Below, piece by piece: positions 9,834 through 20,043 of a stretch of DNA of 64,000 bases. Made by a program: the position numbers and the translations under genes. The notes under the pieces were generated by a model. It made no database searches. It saw nothing but the letters and a program-made list of their open reading frames with translations, and was not told the origin of the DNA. Within the stretch, counting starts at the first letter, position 1. The number at the start of each line of letters is the position of its first letter. The stretch is from an uncultured Lachnospiraceae bacterium (GTDB lineage Bacteria; Bacillota; Clostridia; Lachnospirales; Lachnospiraceae), in the NCBI GenBank assembly GCA_947631665.1, contig CANRMF010000001.1, forward strand, positions 44,707-108,706. Reading direction: 5' to 3'.

Positions 9834-11120
9834 TTATTTTATTTTGACGGTTTTTTCATCAATCATAGTCTGCAAAGCCTTCATAATTCCTAATTTTGCA
9901 TGGTACCATGTAAGTCCGCCCTGAAAATAAACCGCATAAGGCGGCTTCATCGGCCCGTCGGCGCTGAGTTCAATGGAGGAGCCCTGCACAAACGCTCCCG
10001 CGGCCATAATCACCGGCGCATCATATCCCGGCATATCCCATGCCTCCGGCGTCAGATAACTGTCCACCGGCGCCGCTGCCTGAATCCCTTTGCAGAACGC
10101 ATTGACTGCGTCCGGACTGCCGAACTCAATACATTGAATAATATCCGTCCGGCGGCGGGAATTGTCCGGAAAGACCGGAAACCCGATTTTTTCAAATAAC
10201 GCGGCCGCAAACATAGCGCCCTTCTTTGCCCCTGCGACAACCGTCGGCGCAAAAAACAGGCCTTGATAAAAGGTCTGGAGCATACCGAGATTAGAGCCGA
10301 CCTCTTTGCCAAGTCCCGGCGTCGTCAGACGATAGGAGCACTGCTCGATACATTGGCTCGTCCCACAGATATATCCTCCGGTTGGAGCCAGCCCGCCGCC
10401 CGGATTTTTAATCAGGGAACCGACCACCATATCGGCGCCGTAATCAGACGGTTCGACCGTTTCCACAAACTCACCATAGCAGTTATCTACCATGACAATC
10501 GTTTCCGGCCGGATTTTCTTAATCAGCGCGGTTACTTTTCCAATCTCAGCTACGGAGATGGACGGTCTTGTCGCATAGCCTTTGGAACGCTGGATCCCGA
10601 TAAGTTTCACCGGCTGCTCAAGCAATTTTTTAATCCCTTCATAGTCAAAAGAACCGTCTTTCAGCAAATCAACCTGCCGGTATTGAATACCGTATTCCGC
10701 AAGGCTTCCCGCAGAAGGTCTGATACCGATGACCTCCTCAAGGGTATCGTACGGCTTGCCGGAAATATACGCCATCGTATCTTTCGGTCTGAGGTTTGCG
10801 GAAAGCGCAACGCCCAGCGCGTGGGTTCCGCAGGTAATCTGCGGGCGTACCAGCGCGTCCTGCGTATGAAAAATATCCGCGTATACTTTTTCCAACGTGT
10901 CCCTTCCGAGATCGTTATATCCGTATCCCGAAGACGGATTAAAGCAGGCTTCGGAAACCTTGTTTTTCTGCAATGCGGAAAGCACTTTCAACTGATTGAT
11001 TTCCGCAATCTGATCGGTTTCCTCAAACTGCGGTTTTAAATCGTCAAGCACCTGCTCTGATAATGCCGCGACTTCTTCGGAAATACCAAAAGATTGATAA
11101 TACTTCATCTGCTCATTCAT
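9834..11120 (-). CDS. Methionine gamma-lyase family PLP protein ('aluminum resistance' family)
   Basis: CFNPSSGYGYNDLGRDTLEKVYADIF...RPQITCGTHAL...VVGSLIKNPGGGLAPTGGYI. Confidence 0.88.
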   Translation of the reverse strand: MNEQMKYYQSFGISEEVAALSEQVLDDLKPQFEETDQIAEINQLKVLSALQKNKVSEACFNPSSGYGYNDLGRDTLEKVYADIFHTQDALVRPQITCGTHALGVALSANLRPKDTMAYISGKPYDTLEEVIGIRPSAGSLAEYGIQYRQVDLLKDGSFDYEGIKKLLEQPVKLIGIQRSKGYATRPSISVAEIGKVTALIKKIRPETIVMVDNCYGEFVETVEPSDYGADMVVGSLIKNPGGGLAPTGGYICGTSQCIEQCSYRLTTPGLGKEVGSNLGMLQTFYQGLFFAPTVVAGAKKGAMFAAALFEKIGFPVFPDNSRRRTDIIQCIEFGSPDAVNAFCKGIQAAAPVDSYLTPEAWDMPGYDAPVIMAAGAFVQGSSIELSADGPMKPPYAVYFQGGLTWYHAKLGIMKALQTMIDEKTVKIK

Positions 11121-12063
11121 TAGTTATTATTCCTTTTTCCCGTAAATTATTTAATAAAAATGCAAGTATTTTATCCTGATTATTATCAAAAGCCTGATAA
11201 TCGACCATAAGCACCTCTTTTTCCCGCCGGAACCAAGTCAACTGACGTTTTGCAAAGTGTCTTGTGTTTTTCTGAATCAGCCCGACGGCCTCGTCAAACG
11301 AAAACTTTCCGCGAAGGTGTTCTACCATCTCTTTATAGCCGATTCCCTGCATGGAAGAAAGCGACGCGTCATATCCCTGCGCAAGCAGTCCTTCGACTTC
11401 TTCCTTCAGGCCTGCGGCGGCCATCTGCTCTACCCGCCGGTTAATTCTGTCATATAAAATCCTGCGATTGGTATTTAATACAAAATAAGCAAACTGATAA
11501 GGCGATTGGTTTTCCCGCTGCGTTTTGTTGTGCGCTGATATTTTTTCTCCGGTTTCGTGAAAATATTCCAGCGCGCGGATTGTTCTCCTCAAATTATTCT
11601 GATGGATTGTTTTTGCAGATTCCGGATCTGTTTTTTCGAGCATTTCGTGCAGATATTCTGCGCCGCGCTCTTTGGCGAGCGTTTCAAGCATTTCCCGATA
11701 ACCGTCGCCGTCGTTTGTTTCACAAAACTGAATATCATATAATACCGACTGGATATAAAATCCTGTGCCGCCGACAATGATTGGTATTTTTCCCTTCTGC
11801 TCAATCAAATGGATATATTCCTTTGCTTTCTTCTGGAAAATATGCACGTTAAACGGTTCGTCGGGATACAGCTCGTCAATCAGATAATGCGCAATCCCCT
11901 GCATTTCCTCCGGTTTGATTTTCGCGGAGCCAATATTCATTTTTTTATATACCTGAATGGAATCGGCGCTGATGATTTCCCCGTTAATCGCTTTTGCAAG
12001 CCGGATTGACAGGTCTGTCTTTCCAATAGCGGTCGGCCCAGTCAATATCACTAATTTATTCAT
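11113..12063 (-). CDS. miaA: tRNA dimethylallyltransferase
   Basis: MNKLVILTGPTAIGKTDLSIRLAKAINGEIISADSIQVYKKMNIGSAK. Start trimmed from the ORF track to MNKL. Confidence 0.94.
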   Translation of the reverse strand: MNKLVILTGPTAIGKTDLSIRLAKAINGEIISADSIQVYKKMNIGSAKIKPEEMQGIAHYLIDELYPDEPFNVHIFQKKAKEYIHLIEQKGKIPIIVGGTGFYIQSVLYDIQFCETNDGDGYREMLETLAKERGAEYLHEMLEKTDPESAKTIHQNNLRRTIRALEYFHETGEKISAHNKTQRENQSPYQFAYFVLNTNRRILYDRINRRVEQMAAAGLKEEVEGLLAQGYDASLSSMQGIGYKEMVEHLRGKFSFDEAVGLIQKNTRHFAKRQLTWFRREKEVLMVDYQAFDNNQDKILAFLLNNLREKGIITNE

Positions 12064-12067
12064 TGTT

Positions 12068-13870
12068 TTACACAATCCGTTTGAATTTTTTGTCCAGCTC
12101 ATATTTGCTCATCGAAATAATGGTTGGTCTGCCATGCGGACAGTTATATGGATTTTCCAGTTGGAAAAGCTGTTCCACCAAAGCGTCCATCTCCGGCGCC
12201 GTCAGCAGATTGTTTCCTTTTACGGCGGCTTTACACGCCATTGACGCAATTTTATCGGTGACAATGTCCGGCAGTATTCGTCCTGTCTCGTGGGAAAGTT
12301 CATCTAAGATTTCCATAAAAACATCTTCGGAGTCCAGTGAATACAAATCAGCCGGAACACCTCTGACGGCAAAATCCTGTCCGCCAAACGATTCGATTTC
12401 AAATCCCAGTTCCCGAAAATTATCCAGATACCGGTTTAGCCGTTCCGCTTCACTCATTGACAAATTGAGAATATACGGCGGATTGATCATCTGAGTCGAT
12501 ATTTTTTTCTGACGGAGTTTTTCCATCAGCGTCTCAAACATTACCTTTTCATGAGCCGCGTGCTGGTCAATAATATACATTTTATTTTCATATTCAATAA
12601 TCCAGTAGGTGTCGAACACCTGACCGATAAGTTTGTGCTTCGGCTTTGCCGCCGTCGTCAGAAAATCGTCATATACGTCTGTAATGGATTGCTGCACCGG
12701 TTTTTCCACTTTGTAATGCGTATCCTCCATGACGCGGGACGGTTGTTCTGTTTTTTCCGCAACAGTCTGTCCGGCTTTTGGAAGGTTTAAAAGAGTTCTG
12801 TTGACTTCAAACGGTTCCGGAGCAGCCTCTTTTTTCTCAGGCTCCTTTTTCTTTTCTTCCAGTTCGACCGGAATGATGTTCGGCTTTGCGATAAGCGCAT
12901 CATGCACCGTCTCTACAATCCATGGATAAATCGCTTCGCCTTTTCGGAAACGGAGTTCCATTTTGGACGGGTGCACATTGACGTCGAGCAGTTCGGGATT
13001 GATTTCAAAATTCAGTACCGTAAACGGATATTTATGCTGCATCAGGATAAAACGGTACCCGTCTTCGATTGATTTATTTAAAATATTGCTCTTGATATAG
13101 CGTCCGTTGATAAAGTATGTCTCGCAATTTCTGTTGCCTCTTGAAACAATTGCTTTCCCAAGATACCCCGACATTTTCATGAAATCATTTTGCGCCTGCA
13201 CTTCAATCAGATGTTCGGTGACGTCTTTTCCGTAAATACTGTAAATTGTATCCTTTAGGCTGCCGTTGCCGGCGGTATGGATTTTGGTCTGGCCGTTACT
13301 GATGAAATGAATACTGACTTCGGAATGGGAAAGGGCAATTTTTTCCACAATATCGGAAATATATCCCGCTTCCGTCTGCGCGGTTTTTAAAAACTTTCTT
13401 CGGGCAGGTGTGTTAAAGAAAATATTGCGGACAATCATGGTGGTTCCGTCAGGAACGCCGATTTCGTCGTAGGAAACCTCCTGTCCTCCCTCAATTTTAT
13501 ACCGGATTCCCATAATCCGGTCTTTCGTTTTTGTAATCAGTTCGACCTGACAGACCGCCGCAATGCTTGATAAAGCCTCGCCGCGGAAACCGAGCGATGA
13601 AACGGACATCAGATCGAGCGCATTTTTGATTTTGCTGGTCGAATGTCTGAAAAAAGCAATCCGGATATCGTCCGGCTCAATACCGGAGCCGTTATCCGTA
13701 ATCCGGATCAGCGACGTTCCGCCGTCTTTAATTTCTACGGTAATCATGGTCGCCCCGGCGTCGATGGAATTTTCCATCAGTTCTTTGACAATAGACGCAG
13801 GGCGCTCTATCACTTCCCCTGCGGCAATCTGATTGATTGTATTTTGGTCTAAAACCTGAATTTTACTCAT
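12068..13870 (-). CDS. mutL: DNA mismatch repair protein MutL
   Basis: IAAGEVIERPASIVKELMENSIDAGA, GFRGEALSSI, DQHAAHE. Confidence 0.97.
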   Translation of the reverse strand: MSKIQVLDQNTINQIAAGEVIERPASIVKELMENSIDAGATMITVEIKDGGTSLIRITDNGSGIEPDDIRIAFFRHSTSKIKNALDLMSVSSLGFRGEALSSIAAVCQVELITKTKDRIMGIRYKIEGGQEVSYDEIGVPDGTTMIVRNIFFNTPARRKFLKTAQTEAGYISDIVEKIALSHSEVSIHFISNGQTKIHTAGNGSLKDTIYSIYGKDVTEHLIEVQAQNDFMKMSGYLGKAIVSRGNRNCETYFINGRYIKSNILNKSIEDGYRFILMQHKYPFTVLNFEINPELLDVNVHPSKMELRFRKGEAIYPWIVETVHDALIAKPNIIPVELEEKKKEPEKKEAAPEPFEVNRTLLNLPKAGQTVAEKTEQPSRVMEDTHYKVEKPVQQSITDVYDDFLTTAAKPKHKLIGQVFDTYWIIEYENKMYIIDQHAAHEKVMFETLMEKLRQKKISTQMINPPYILNLSMSEAERLNRYLDNFRELGFEIESFGGQDFAVRGVPADLYSLDSEDVFMEILDELSHETGRILPDIVTDKIASMACKAAVKGNNLLTAPEMDALVEQLFQLENPYNCPHGRPTIISMSKYELDKKFKRIV

Positions 13871-16568
13871 CGTCTTTCCCCTGCCAGCGGTTTATTAACC
13901 GGTTTTGTAATTTATACAGATAATTCAGTCCGTCTATCGGAGTCATGGAGCCCAAATCGAGTTCCTGAATTTCGCTGATAATTTCGTCTTCCCTGACCGT
14001 ATCAAACAGGGACATCTGGTGAATTTCCATATCGTCTCCAGCAGTCGGCAGTACGCTGTTTCCCGGCTGCATATTTGCGGCAATCTCTTTTGCACGCATC
14101 GTAATATCCGCGTTGCTGAGCTCCAGCACAAGTTCTTTTGCCCTGTTCAGCACAGATTCGGGAATTCCCGCAAGGCGCGCAACCTGAATACCGTAACTTT
14201 TATCGGCGCCTCCGGCTACGATTTTACGCAGGAAGACAATATCGTCTCCCTGTTCCTTTACGCTGATGCAGTAGTTGTTTACGCCCGGCAGCGTACCCTC
14301 CAATTCGGTCAGTTCATGATAATGGGTGGCAAACAGCGTTTTTGCTCCCAACAGTTTTTTGTCGCAGATATGTTCAATGACAGCCCATGCAATGCTGAGG
14401 CCGTCAAACGTACTGGTACCCCTGCCGATTTCGTCTAAAATCAACAGACTGTTCGGGGTGGCGTTGCGCAGAATATTTGCCACTTCAGTCATTTCCACCA
14501 TAAATGTACTCTGTCCGCTTGCGAGGTCGTCTGAAGCGCCGACCCTTGTAAAAATCTTGTCGCAGATAGAAATATTCGCCTCTTTCGCAGGGACAAACGA
14601 GCCAATCTGCGCCATCAGCGTAATCAAAGCGGTCTGACGCATATAGGTTGATTTTCCTGCCATATTCGGGCCGGTAATGACCGCAAGGCGGTTCTTATTG
14701 GTATCAAGATATGTATTGTTGGAGACAAACATATTTTCCCCCATCATTTTTTCTACAACAGGGTGTCTTCCCTCCTTAATATCAATGATGCCCTTCTGGT
14801 TAATTTTCGGCTTCACATAATGATTTCTCTCAGCGACAAAAGCAAGGGAGGCAAAGACGTCAATCTGAGCCACTGCTTTTGCGGTTTTCTGAATCCGATC
14901 CATCTGATGGAAAATTCCATCGCGGATTGACGTGAAAACATCATATTCGAGAGAAAACAGTTTGTCCTCCGCACCGACCACCAGTTCTTCGAGTTCTTTT
15001 AACCGGTCTGTCGTAAAACGCTCGGAGTTTGCAAGCGTCTGCTTTCTGATAAAATAATCCGGCACCATATCTTTATAGGCGTTGCGCACTTCAAAATAAT
15101 ATCCGAATACTTTATTATATTTGATTTTTAAGTTAATACCTGTTTTTTTGCGCTCCTCTGCCTCAAGCTCAGCGAGCCATGTTTTGCCCTCTGTTTTGGC
15201 GCTGCGCAGACGGTCAATTTCTGAATTGTAACCGGAGCGGATAATGCCCCCTTCTTTAATTGCCATCGGCGGATCGTCCGTAATCGAAGCCTCAATCAGT
15301 TCCGTAATGTCTTCGAGCGGATCAAGGCGCTCTAAAATTTCAAGAAAGAGCGGGGATTTAAAATCCATAATAATATTTCTGATATGCGGCAGCATAGTCA
15401 GAGAAGTCTTAAAGGCGATTAAATCGCGCGGGTTTGCGGTGCGGTATGAAATTTTACTGAGCAGACGCTCCAAATCATAAATCGGCGCAAGGTATTCCCT
15501 AAGTTCCTCTCTTGTGATGACGGAATGGTTGAGTTCATCAATCACTTTCTGCCGGTTGACAATTTCATCTTTGGAAATGAGCGGCTGTTCAATGTAACTG
15601 CGGAGTGTTCTTGCACCCATTGCGGTTTTTGTTTTGTCCAAAACCCACAACAGAGAGCCTTTTTTCTGCTTTTCCCGCAGGGTTTCGCAGAGTTCAAGAT
15701 TTCTTCTGGTGGAACTGTCCAAAATCATAAACGTACTCGTAGAGTACGGCATCAGTTTAATAATATGTGATAAGGAATTTTTCTGCGTTTCGTACAGATA
15801 TTTTAACAGTGAGCCTGAGGAAATTACTCCCAGCGCCATATCCGACAAACCAAGTCCGGTCAGATCGGAAATTTTGAAATGCTCCTTTAAAATTTCCGCG
15901 CAGAGTTCCTCGTCAAAATACCACTGTTCAAGTTCAAAAACAGAAATATTCAGCCGCTCCTTCAAATCCTCAATATCCAGTCCGCACATGAGAAAAGCGT
16001 GATTACAGATAATCTCGCTGGGCATAAATTTATAAATTTCATCAAGGACACTGCGTTTGGAATTGACTTCTGTAACATAATAGTCTCCGGTCGTCACATC
16101 TGCAATGGAAATCCCATAAGTTTCGCTGAGATAACAGATTGACATCAGGTAATTGTTTTTGCCTTCATCAATCGCCATTGTATTCAGATTTGTGCCCGGA
16201 GTTACAATGCGGACGACTTCCCTCTTTACCAGTCCTTTGGCGTCTGCCGGATTTTCCACCTGCTCAACAATGCAGACTTTATGTCCTTTTGTTACAAGAC
16301 GGTTCAAATAGGTTTCTGCGGCATGATAAGGAACGCCGCACATTGGCGCGCGTTCTTCGAGACCGCAGCTCTTTTTGGTCAGGGTAAGTTCGATTTCCTT
16401 TGAAGCCATCACCGCGTCGTCAAAAAACATTTCATAAAAATCCCCAAGCCGGTAAAAAATAACGCAGTCGCTATATTGCTGTTTTGTTTCGAGATAAACT
16501 TTCATCATGGGCGTCAGGGAATCCAAATGATGATCCCAGACTTCCTGCATCATCGGAGGTAAACTCAT
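13863..16568 (-). CDS. mutS: DNA mismatch repair protein MutS
   Basis: QYSDCVIFYRLGDFYEMFFDDA; TGPNMAGKSTYMRQ; LDEIGRGTSTFDG. Confidence 0.97.
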   Translation of the reverse strand: MSLPPMMQEVWDHHLDSLTPMMKVYLETKQQYSDCVIFYRLGDFYEMFFDDAVMASKEIELTLTKKSCGLEERAPMCGVPYHAAETYLNRLVTKGHKVCIVEQVENPADAKGLVKREVVRIVTPGTNLNTMAIDEGKNNYLMSICYLSETYGISIADVTTGDYYVTEVNSKRSVLDEIYKFMPSEIICNHAFLMCGLDIEDLKERLNISVFELEQWYFDEELCAEILKEHFKISDLTGLGLSDMALGVISSGSLLKYLYETQKNSLSHIIKLMPYSTSTFMILDSSTRRNLELCETLREKQKKGSLLWVLDKTKTAMGARTLRSYIEQPLISKDEIVNRQKVIDELNHSVITREELREYLAPIYDLERLLSKISYRTANPRDLIAFKTSLTMLPHIRNIIMDFKSPLFLEILERLDPLEDITELIEASITDDPPMAIKEGGIIRSGYNSEIDRLRSAKTEGKTWLAELEAEERKKTGINLKIKYNKVFGYYFEVRNAYKDMVPDYFIRKQTLANSERFTTDRLKELEELVVGAEDKLFSLEYDVFTSIRDGIFHQMDRIQKTAKAVAQIDVFASLAFVAERNHYVKPKINQKGIIDIKEGRHPVVEKMMGENMFVSNNTYLDTNKNRLAVITGPNMAGKSTYMRQTALITLMAQIGSFVPAKEANISICDKIFTRVGASDDLASGQSTFMVEMTEVANILRNATPNSLLILDEIGRGTSTFDGLSIAWAVIEHICDKKLLGAKTLFATHYHELTELEGTLPGVNNYCISVKEQGDDIVFLRKIVAGGADKSYGIQVARLAGIPESVLNRAKELVLELSNADITMRAKEIAANMQPGNSVLPTAGDDMEIHQMSLFDTVREDEIISEIQELDLGSMTPIDGLNYLYKLQNRLINRWQGKDDE

Positions 16569-16569
16569 C

Positions 16570-17976
16570 TTAATCCACCTTTTCTCCTATGTAATAAAAT
16601 CCTTTTGCTTCTTTTAGATAAACATTGACAATCGTGCCAATCCATTCCTTTTTGCCGGGAAAATGCACCAGACTGTTATTGCTTAATCTTCCGGTTACAT
16701 AGCCTTCTTCTTTTTTGTTTTCTTCCTCAACGAGAACAGGCTGTAGCGTTTTCTCCAGAAGTTTAGTTTTTTCCTTTGAAATCCGGTTGACTAAATTCAA
16801 CAACCGCTGGAAGCGCTCCTGAACCACTTCCTCTGCGACCTGATGCTCCATGTCTGCCGCAGGGGTGCCGGAGCGTTTGGAATAAATAAACGTAAACGCC
16901 GAATCATAACGGACTTTTTCAACAATATCGAGTGTATCCTGAAAATCTTCTTCCGTTTCTTCCGGAAATCCGACGATAATATCCGTTGTCAGGGCAATAT
17001 CGGGAATCGCGCTGCGAAGTTTTTCCACAAGCGCCAGATAATCTTCTTTTGTATAATGCCGGTTCATTTTTTTGAGCAGCGCTGTGCTGCCGGACTGAAC
17101 CGGAAGGTGCAGATGTTTACAGATTTTTTTGGATTGCGCCATCACAGCGATCAAATCGTCAGACAAATCCTTCGGGTGCGACGTCATAAACCGGATTCTC
17201 TCAATTCCGTCAATCTGTTCCACCCGCTTTAACAACTGCGCGAAAGTAACCGGTTCCTCAAGCGTTTTCCCGTAGGAATTGACGTTCTGCCCCAAAAGCA
17301 TCACTTCGACAACGCCGTTTGCCGCAAGCGCTTCAATTTCCCTGAGAATATCCTCCGGAGTCCGGCTGCGCTCGCGTCCCCGCACATAAGGAACAATACA
17401 ATAGCTGCAAAAATTGTTGCAGCCATACATGATATTGACGCCGGATTTAAAACTGTATTTCCGGACAGACGGAAGGTCTTCCACAATTTCAGTAGTTCCA
17501 TTCCAGATGCTTTCCACTTTATGACCGCTCATCAGCCGCTCATAAAGTAACTGCGCCAGCAGGAAAATATTATGCGTTCCGAAAATTAAATCAATAAACC
17601 GGTAACTTTTATTTAATTTATCTACAACATGCGCCTCCTGCATCATGCAGCCACATAACCCGATAATCATTTCGGGATTTTTTTCTTTTATTTTGGAAAG
17701 ATAACCCAGACGTCCGTAGATTTTCAAATTCGCATTTTCACGAACGGTACAGGTATTGTAAAGCACCAAATCGGCGTTTTCATTTTCGGTCTGTTCATAG
17801 CCGATTTCTTTTAAAATACCGATAAGCTTTTCAGAATCCTTAAAGTTCATCTGGCAGCCGAACGTAACCACGCAGGCGGTCAACTTTCTGCCATACTGCT
17901 GTTCTTTTGCCTGCACCAATTCACGACACTGCTTCATATAAAATTTCTGTTTTTCTGCTTCGTTTGTAAATTCCAT
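16570..17976 (-). CDS. miaB: tRNA-2-methylthio-N6-dimethylallyladenosine synthase
   Basis: TFGCQMNFKDSEK; radical SAM YGCNNFCSYCIVPYVRGRERSR. Confidence 0.96.
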   Translation of the reverse strand: MEFTNEAEKQKFYMKQCRELVQAKEQQYGRKLTACVVTFGCQMNFKDSEKLIGILKEIGYEQTENENADLVLYNTCTVRENANLKIYGRLGYLSKIKEKNPEMIIGLCGCMMQEAHVVDKLNKSYRFIDLIFGTHNIFLLAQLLYERLMSGHKVESIWNGTTEIVEDLPSVRKYSFKSGVNIMYGCNNFCSYCIVPYVRGRERSRTPEDILREIEALAANGVVEVMLLGQNVNSYGKTLEEPVTFAQLLKRVEQIDGIERIRFMTSHPKDLSDDLIAVMAQSKKICKHLHLPVQSGSTALLKKMNRHYTKEDYLALVEKLRSAIPDIALTTDIIVGFPEETEEDFQDTLDIVEKVRYDSAFTFIYSKRSGTPAADMEHQVAEEVVQERFQRLLNLVNRISKEKTKLLEKTLQPVLVEEENKKEEGYVTGRLSNNSLVHFPGKKEWIGTIVNVYLKEAKGFYYIGEKVD

Positions 17977-17984
17977 GAATACTC

Positions 17985-18518
17985 CTAAATCTCTGTTATA
18001 ATTTCTGACACCTGACGGTCGAAAGCCTCCAGCGGAATTTCATCTAACACCTGAAAGGAATATCCTATTCCGATAGAATATGCGCTGTTATCGCAAAGAA
18101 AACGGTCATAGAAACCGCCGCCATATCCCAGCCGGAACCCGTCTTTTGTAAACGCAACGCCGGGAACAAGAATTAACTCCGGCTTCGGCGCCATACAACA
18201 GAAAGGTTTCGGCTCATAAATTCCAAAAGTGCCTTTTTCCAAATCTTTCAATCCGGAAATGACATGGAAATTCATGTAGCCATGTTCGATTTTTGGAAGC
18301 GCCAAAAGTTTTCCGGCGGTAAAAATATGCGAAAATAACAAATCTAACGGAACTTCATTTCGTGTGGCCGAATATGCGTAAATTACGGAAGCGTCCTGAT
18401 AGGCGGGGTGCCTCAGCACTTTTTCGGCAATGATTTCGCCGGCGCGCAGCACTTCTATCTGTGTCAGCGCATTTCTCCGGTTTATAATACGCTTTCGGAG
18501 TTCCTTTTTAGAATACAT
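17985..18518 (-). CDS. 5-formyltetrahydrofolate cyclo-ligase
   Basis: LILVPGVAFTKDGFRLGYGGGFYDRFL. Confidence 0.92.
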   Translation of the reverse strand: MYSKKELRKRIINRRNALTQIEVLRAGEIIAEKVLRHPAYQDASVIYAYSATRNEVPLDLLFSHIFTAGKLLALPKIEHGYMNFHVISGLKDLEKGTFGIYEPKPFCCMAPKPELILVPGVAFTKDGFRLGYGGGFYDRFLCDNSAYSIGIGYSFQVLDEIPLEAFDRQVSEIITEI

Positions 18519-18519
18519 G

Positions 18520-18726
18520 CTAATGTCCCTTCGGTTTTACTTTCGTGATCGTTCCGTCCGGATTTTGAATCCGTACACGATTGAGCGACGATGACAGATT
18601 GTTGATGATGGACATACGGTATTCCGTCCGCAGCGCAGCCTGTTCGGCGCGTTCTTCTTCTGTCAGTCCCTCCGATTTGGATTTGTGATAAAGCTCGTTA
18701 ATCCGGTTGATTTTTTCTTTGTCCAT
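18520..18726 (-). CDS. DUF896 (YnzC-like) protein
   Basis: [32 protein letters not shown]. Confidence 0.92.
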   Translation of the reverse strand: MDKEKINRINELYHKSKSEGLTEEERAEQAALRTEYRMSIINNLSSSLNRVRIQNPDGTITKVKPKGH

Positions 18727-18734
18727 ACTGCTTC

Positions 18735-18788
18735 CTCTATTTCAAAAAAATTCTCTATTTCAAAAAAATTCTTTATTTCAAAAAGATA
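18735..18788. repeat. Three tandem copies of an 18-bp unit
   Basis: CTCTATTTCAAAAAAATT x2, then CTTTATTTCAAAAAGATA. Confidence 0.9.
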
Positions 18789-19981
18789 AACGTTGTTTCC
18801 CTGTTTGAAGAAACGGCTCCCAAATATTCCCCGTTCTCCTGTAAAATAATCTTTTTCGATGGAAATTTATTGATATTGACCACCTTTTTCTCTTTCCCGA
18901 AAATATTTTTTTCTGTGGAAGTGGAAATAACCGTTGTATTGTTAATGTACTGAATGTTAAACTCCTCCGGATACGTTGCCGTAATCTCGTCCGTCGCCAG
19001 ATTTAAAAACTGCGTGCTGTCTGTGTTTACCGTCATCATGTAAGGGATACCGTCAATCACCGTCGCGTTTTTCAAAAGCGATTCGTTCAAGGAGGTATTG
19101 TTTATACAGGTATAGGACTCTTTTGTGTCTAGATTGTAAAAGATAATATTTTCTTCCCGACGGTCATAATCGTATTTTGAATAAATCAGATAGTTTTCAA
19201 TGATTTTTGCATGAATGATTGTCGCGTCATAAAAAGTCTGGTCAATCGTATTCATGACGATATTCTGGCGCTCAAGCTGCAAATCGCTGATAAACTGCTG
19301 AATGTTCAGTAAATAGAGCGATTCGAGCGGCGCGGTTTCGCGGTCAGGCCTCTCATGTAAATCTTTTTCAAAAAAAGTACAGCCTGTTTTTACAATACAG
19401 TTGTTGTCGTTATAGGATAAAATGTAGTCAATCCCATTCCGGATAAGGTTTTCATCTTCAATCTCAATTTTTTTGTTTTTGTTAAAATTAAAAAGCATGA
19501 GCCGGTTCTGAGAGCGCGTTCCACCTGAAGCCTGTCCCTTTTTCTGTCTGATCCGGCGCTGTAAAATCAGATTAGAATCATCTAAAACAAAAATTTCAAC
19601 CTGTTTTTTGCGCGGATAATAAGAAATATCGTCTTTGATAGACAAAATCCTCGTGCTTGTGTGGTCGACAATATTGTACCGGATAATATAAAAGGCGTAG
19701 CCTTCTATCGGTAACTGCTCATACTCCGTAAAAAAAACGTAATCCGAATCGTGCTGGCAGTTGGTAATCTGAAAAACGTCCACTTTATTGCTGTGCGGCA
19801 TGACTTCCTTGCGCACGTTTTCCTCTAAATAGTATAGAAAATAGCGCACCTTCGGCATATTTGCAAAATCGCCCTCGACATACTCTTTTTCCAAAATAAT
19901 GTCTTCTTTTAAATGAATACAGTTAAAATATTCTGCCTGTGCAAGAAATCGTATATTCATATGTTCTCTCCTAATATCCAT
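18773..19981 (-). CDS. Hypothetical protein, 402 aa
   Basis: Long intact ORF collinear with the operon; no family recognised. The second Met (MNIRFLAQ) is an alternative start. Confidence 0.75.
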   Translation of the reverse strand: MDIRREHMNIRFLAQAEYFNCIHLKEDIILEKEYVEGDFANMPKVRYFLYYLEENVRKEVMPHSNKVDVFQITNCQHDSDYVFFTEYEQLPIEGYAFYIIRYNIVDHTSTRILSIKDDISYYPRKKQVEIFVLDDSNLILQRRIRQKKGQASGGTRSQNRLMLFNFNKNKKIEIEDENLIRNGIDYILSYNDNNCIVKTGCTFFEKDLHERPDRETAPLESLYLLNIQQFISDLQLERQNIVMNTIDQTFYDATIIHAKIIENYLIYSKYDYDRREENIIFYNLDTKESYTCINNTSLNESLLKNATVIDGIPYMMTVNTDSTQFLNLATDEITATYPEEFNIQYINNTTVISTSTEKNIFGKEKKVVNINKFPSKKIILQENGEYLGAVSSNRETTFIFLK

Positions 19982-20043
19982 TAAAATACATCATATAATA
20001 ATACTACAAATCTGCGTAAAAGTCATTATTTTATCCAATCAAA

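Noticed and set aside
10263-11039. 258-aa plus-strand ORF
   Set aside because: Entirely antisense to the well-supported methionine gamma-lyase-like gene; composition is typical of a shadow ORF.
12063-12494. 143-aa plus-strand ORF opposite mutL
   Set aside because: Antisense shadow of the MutL C-terminal domain.
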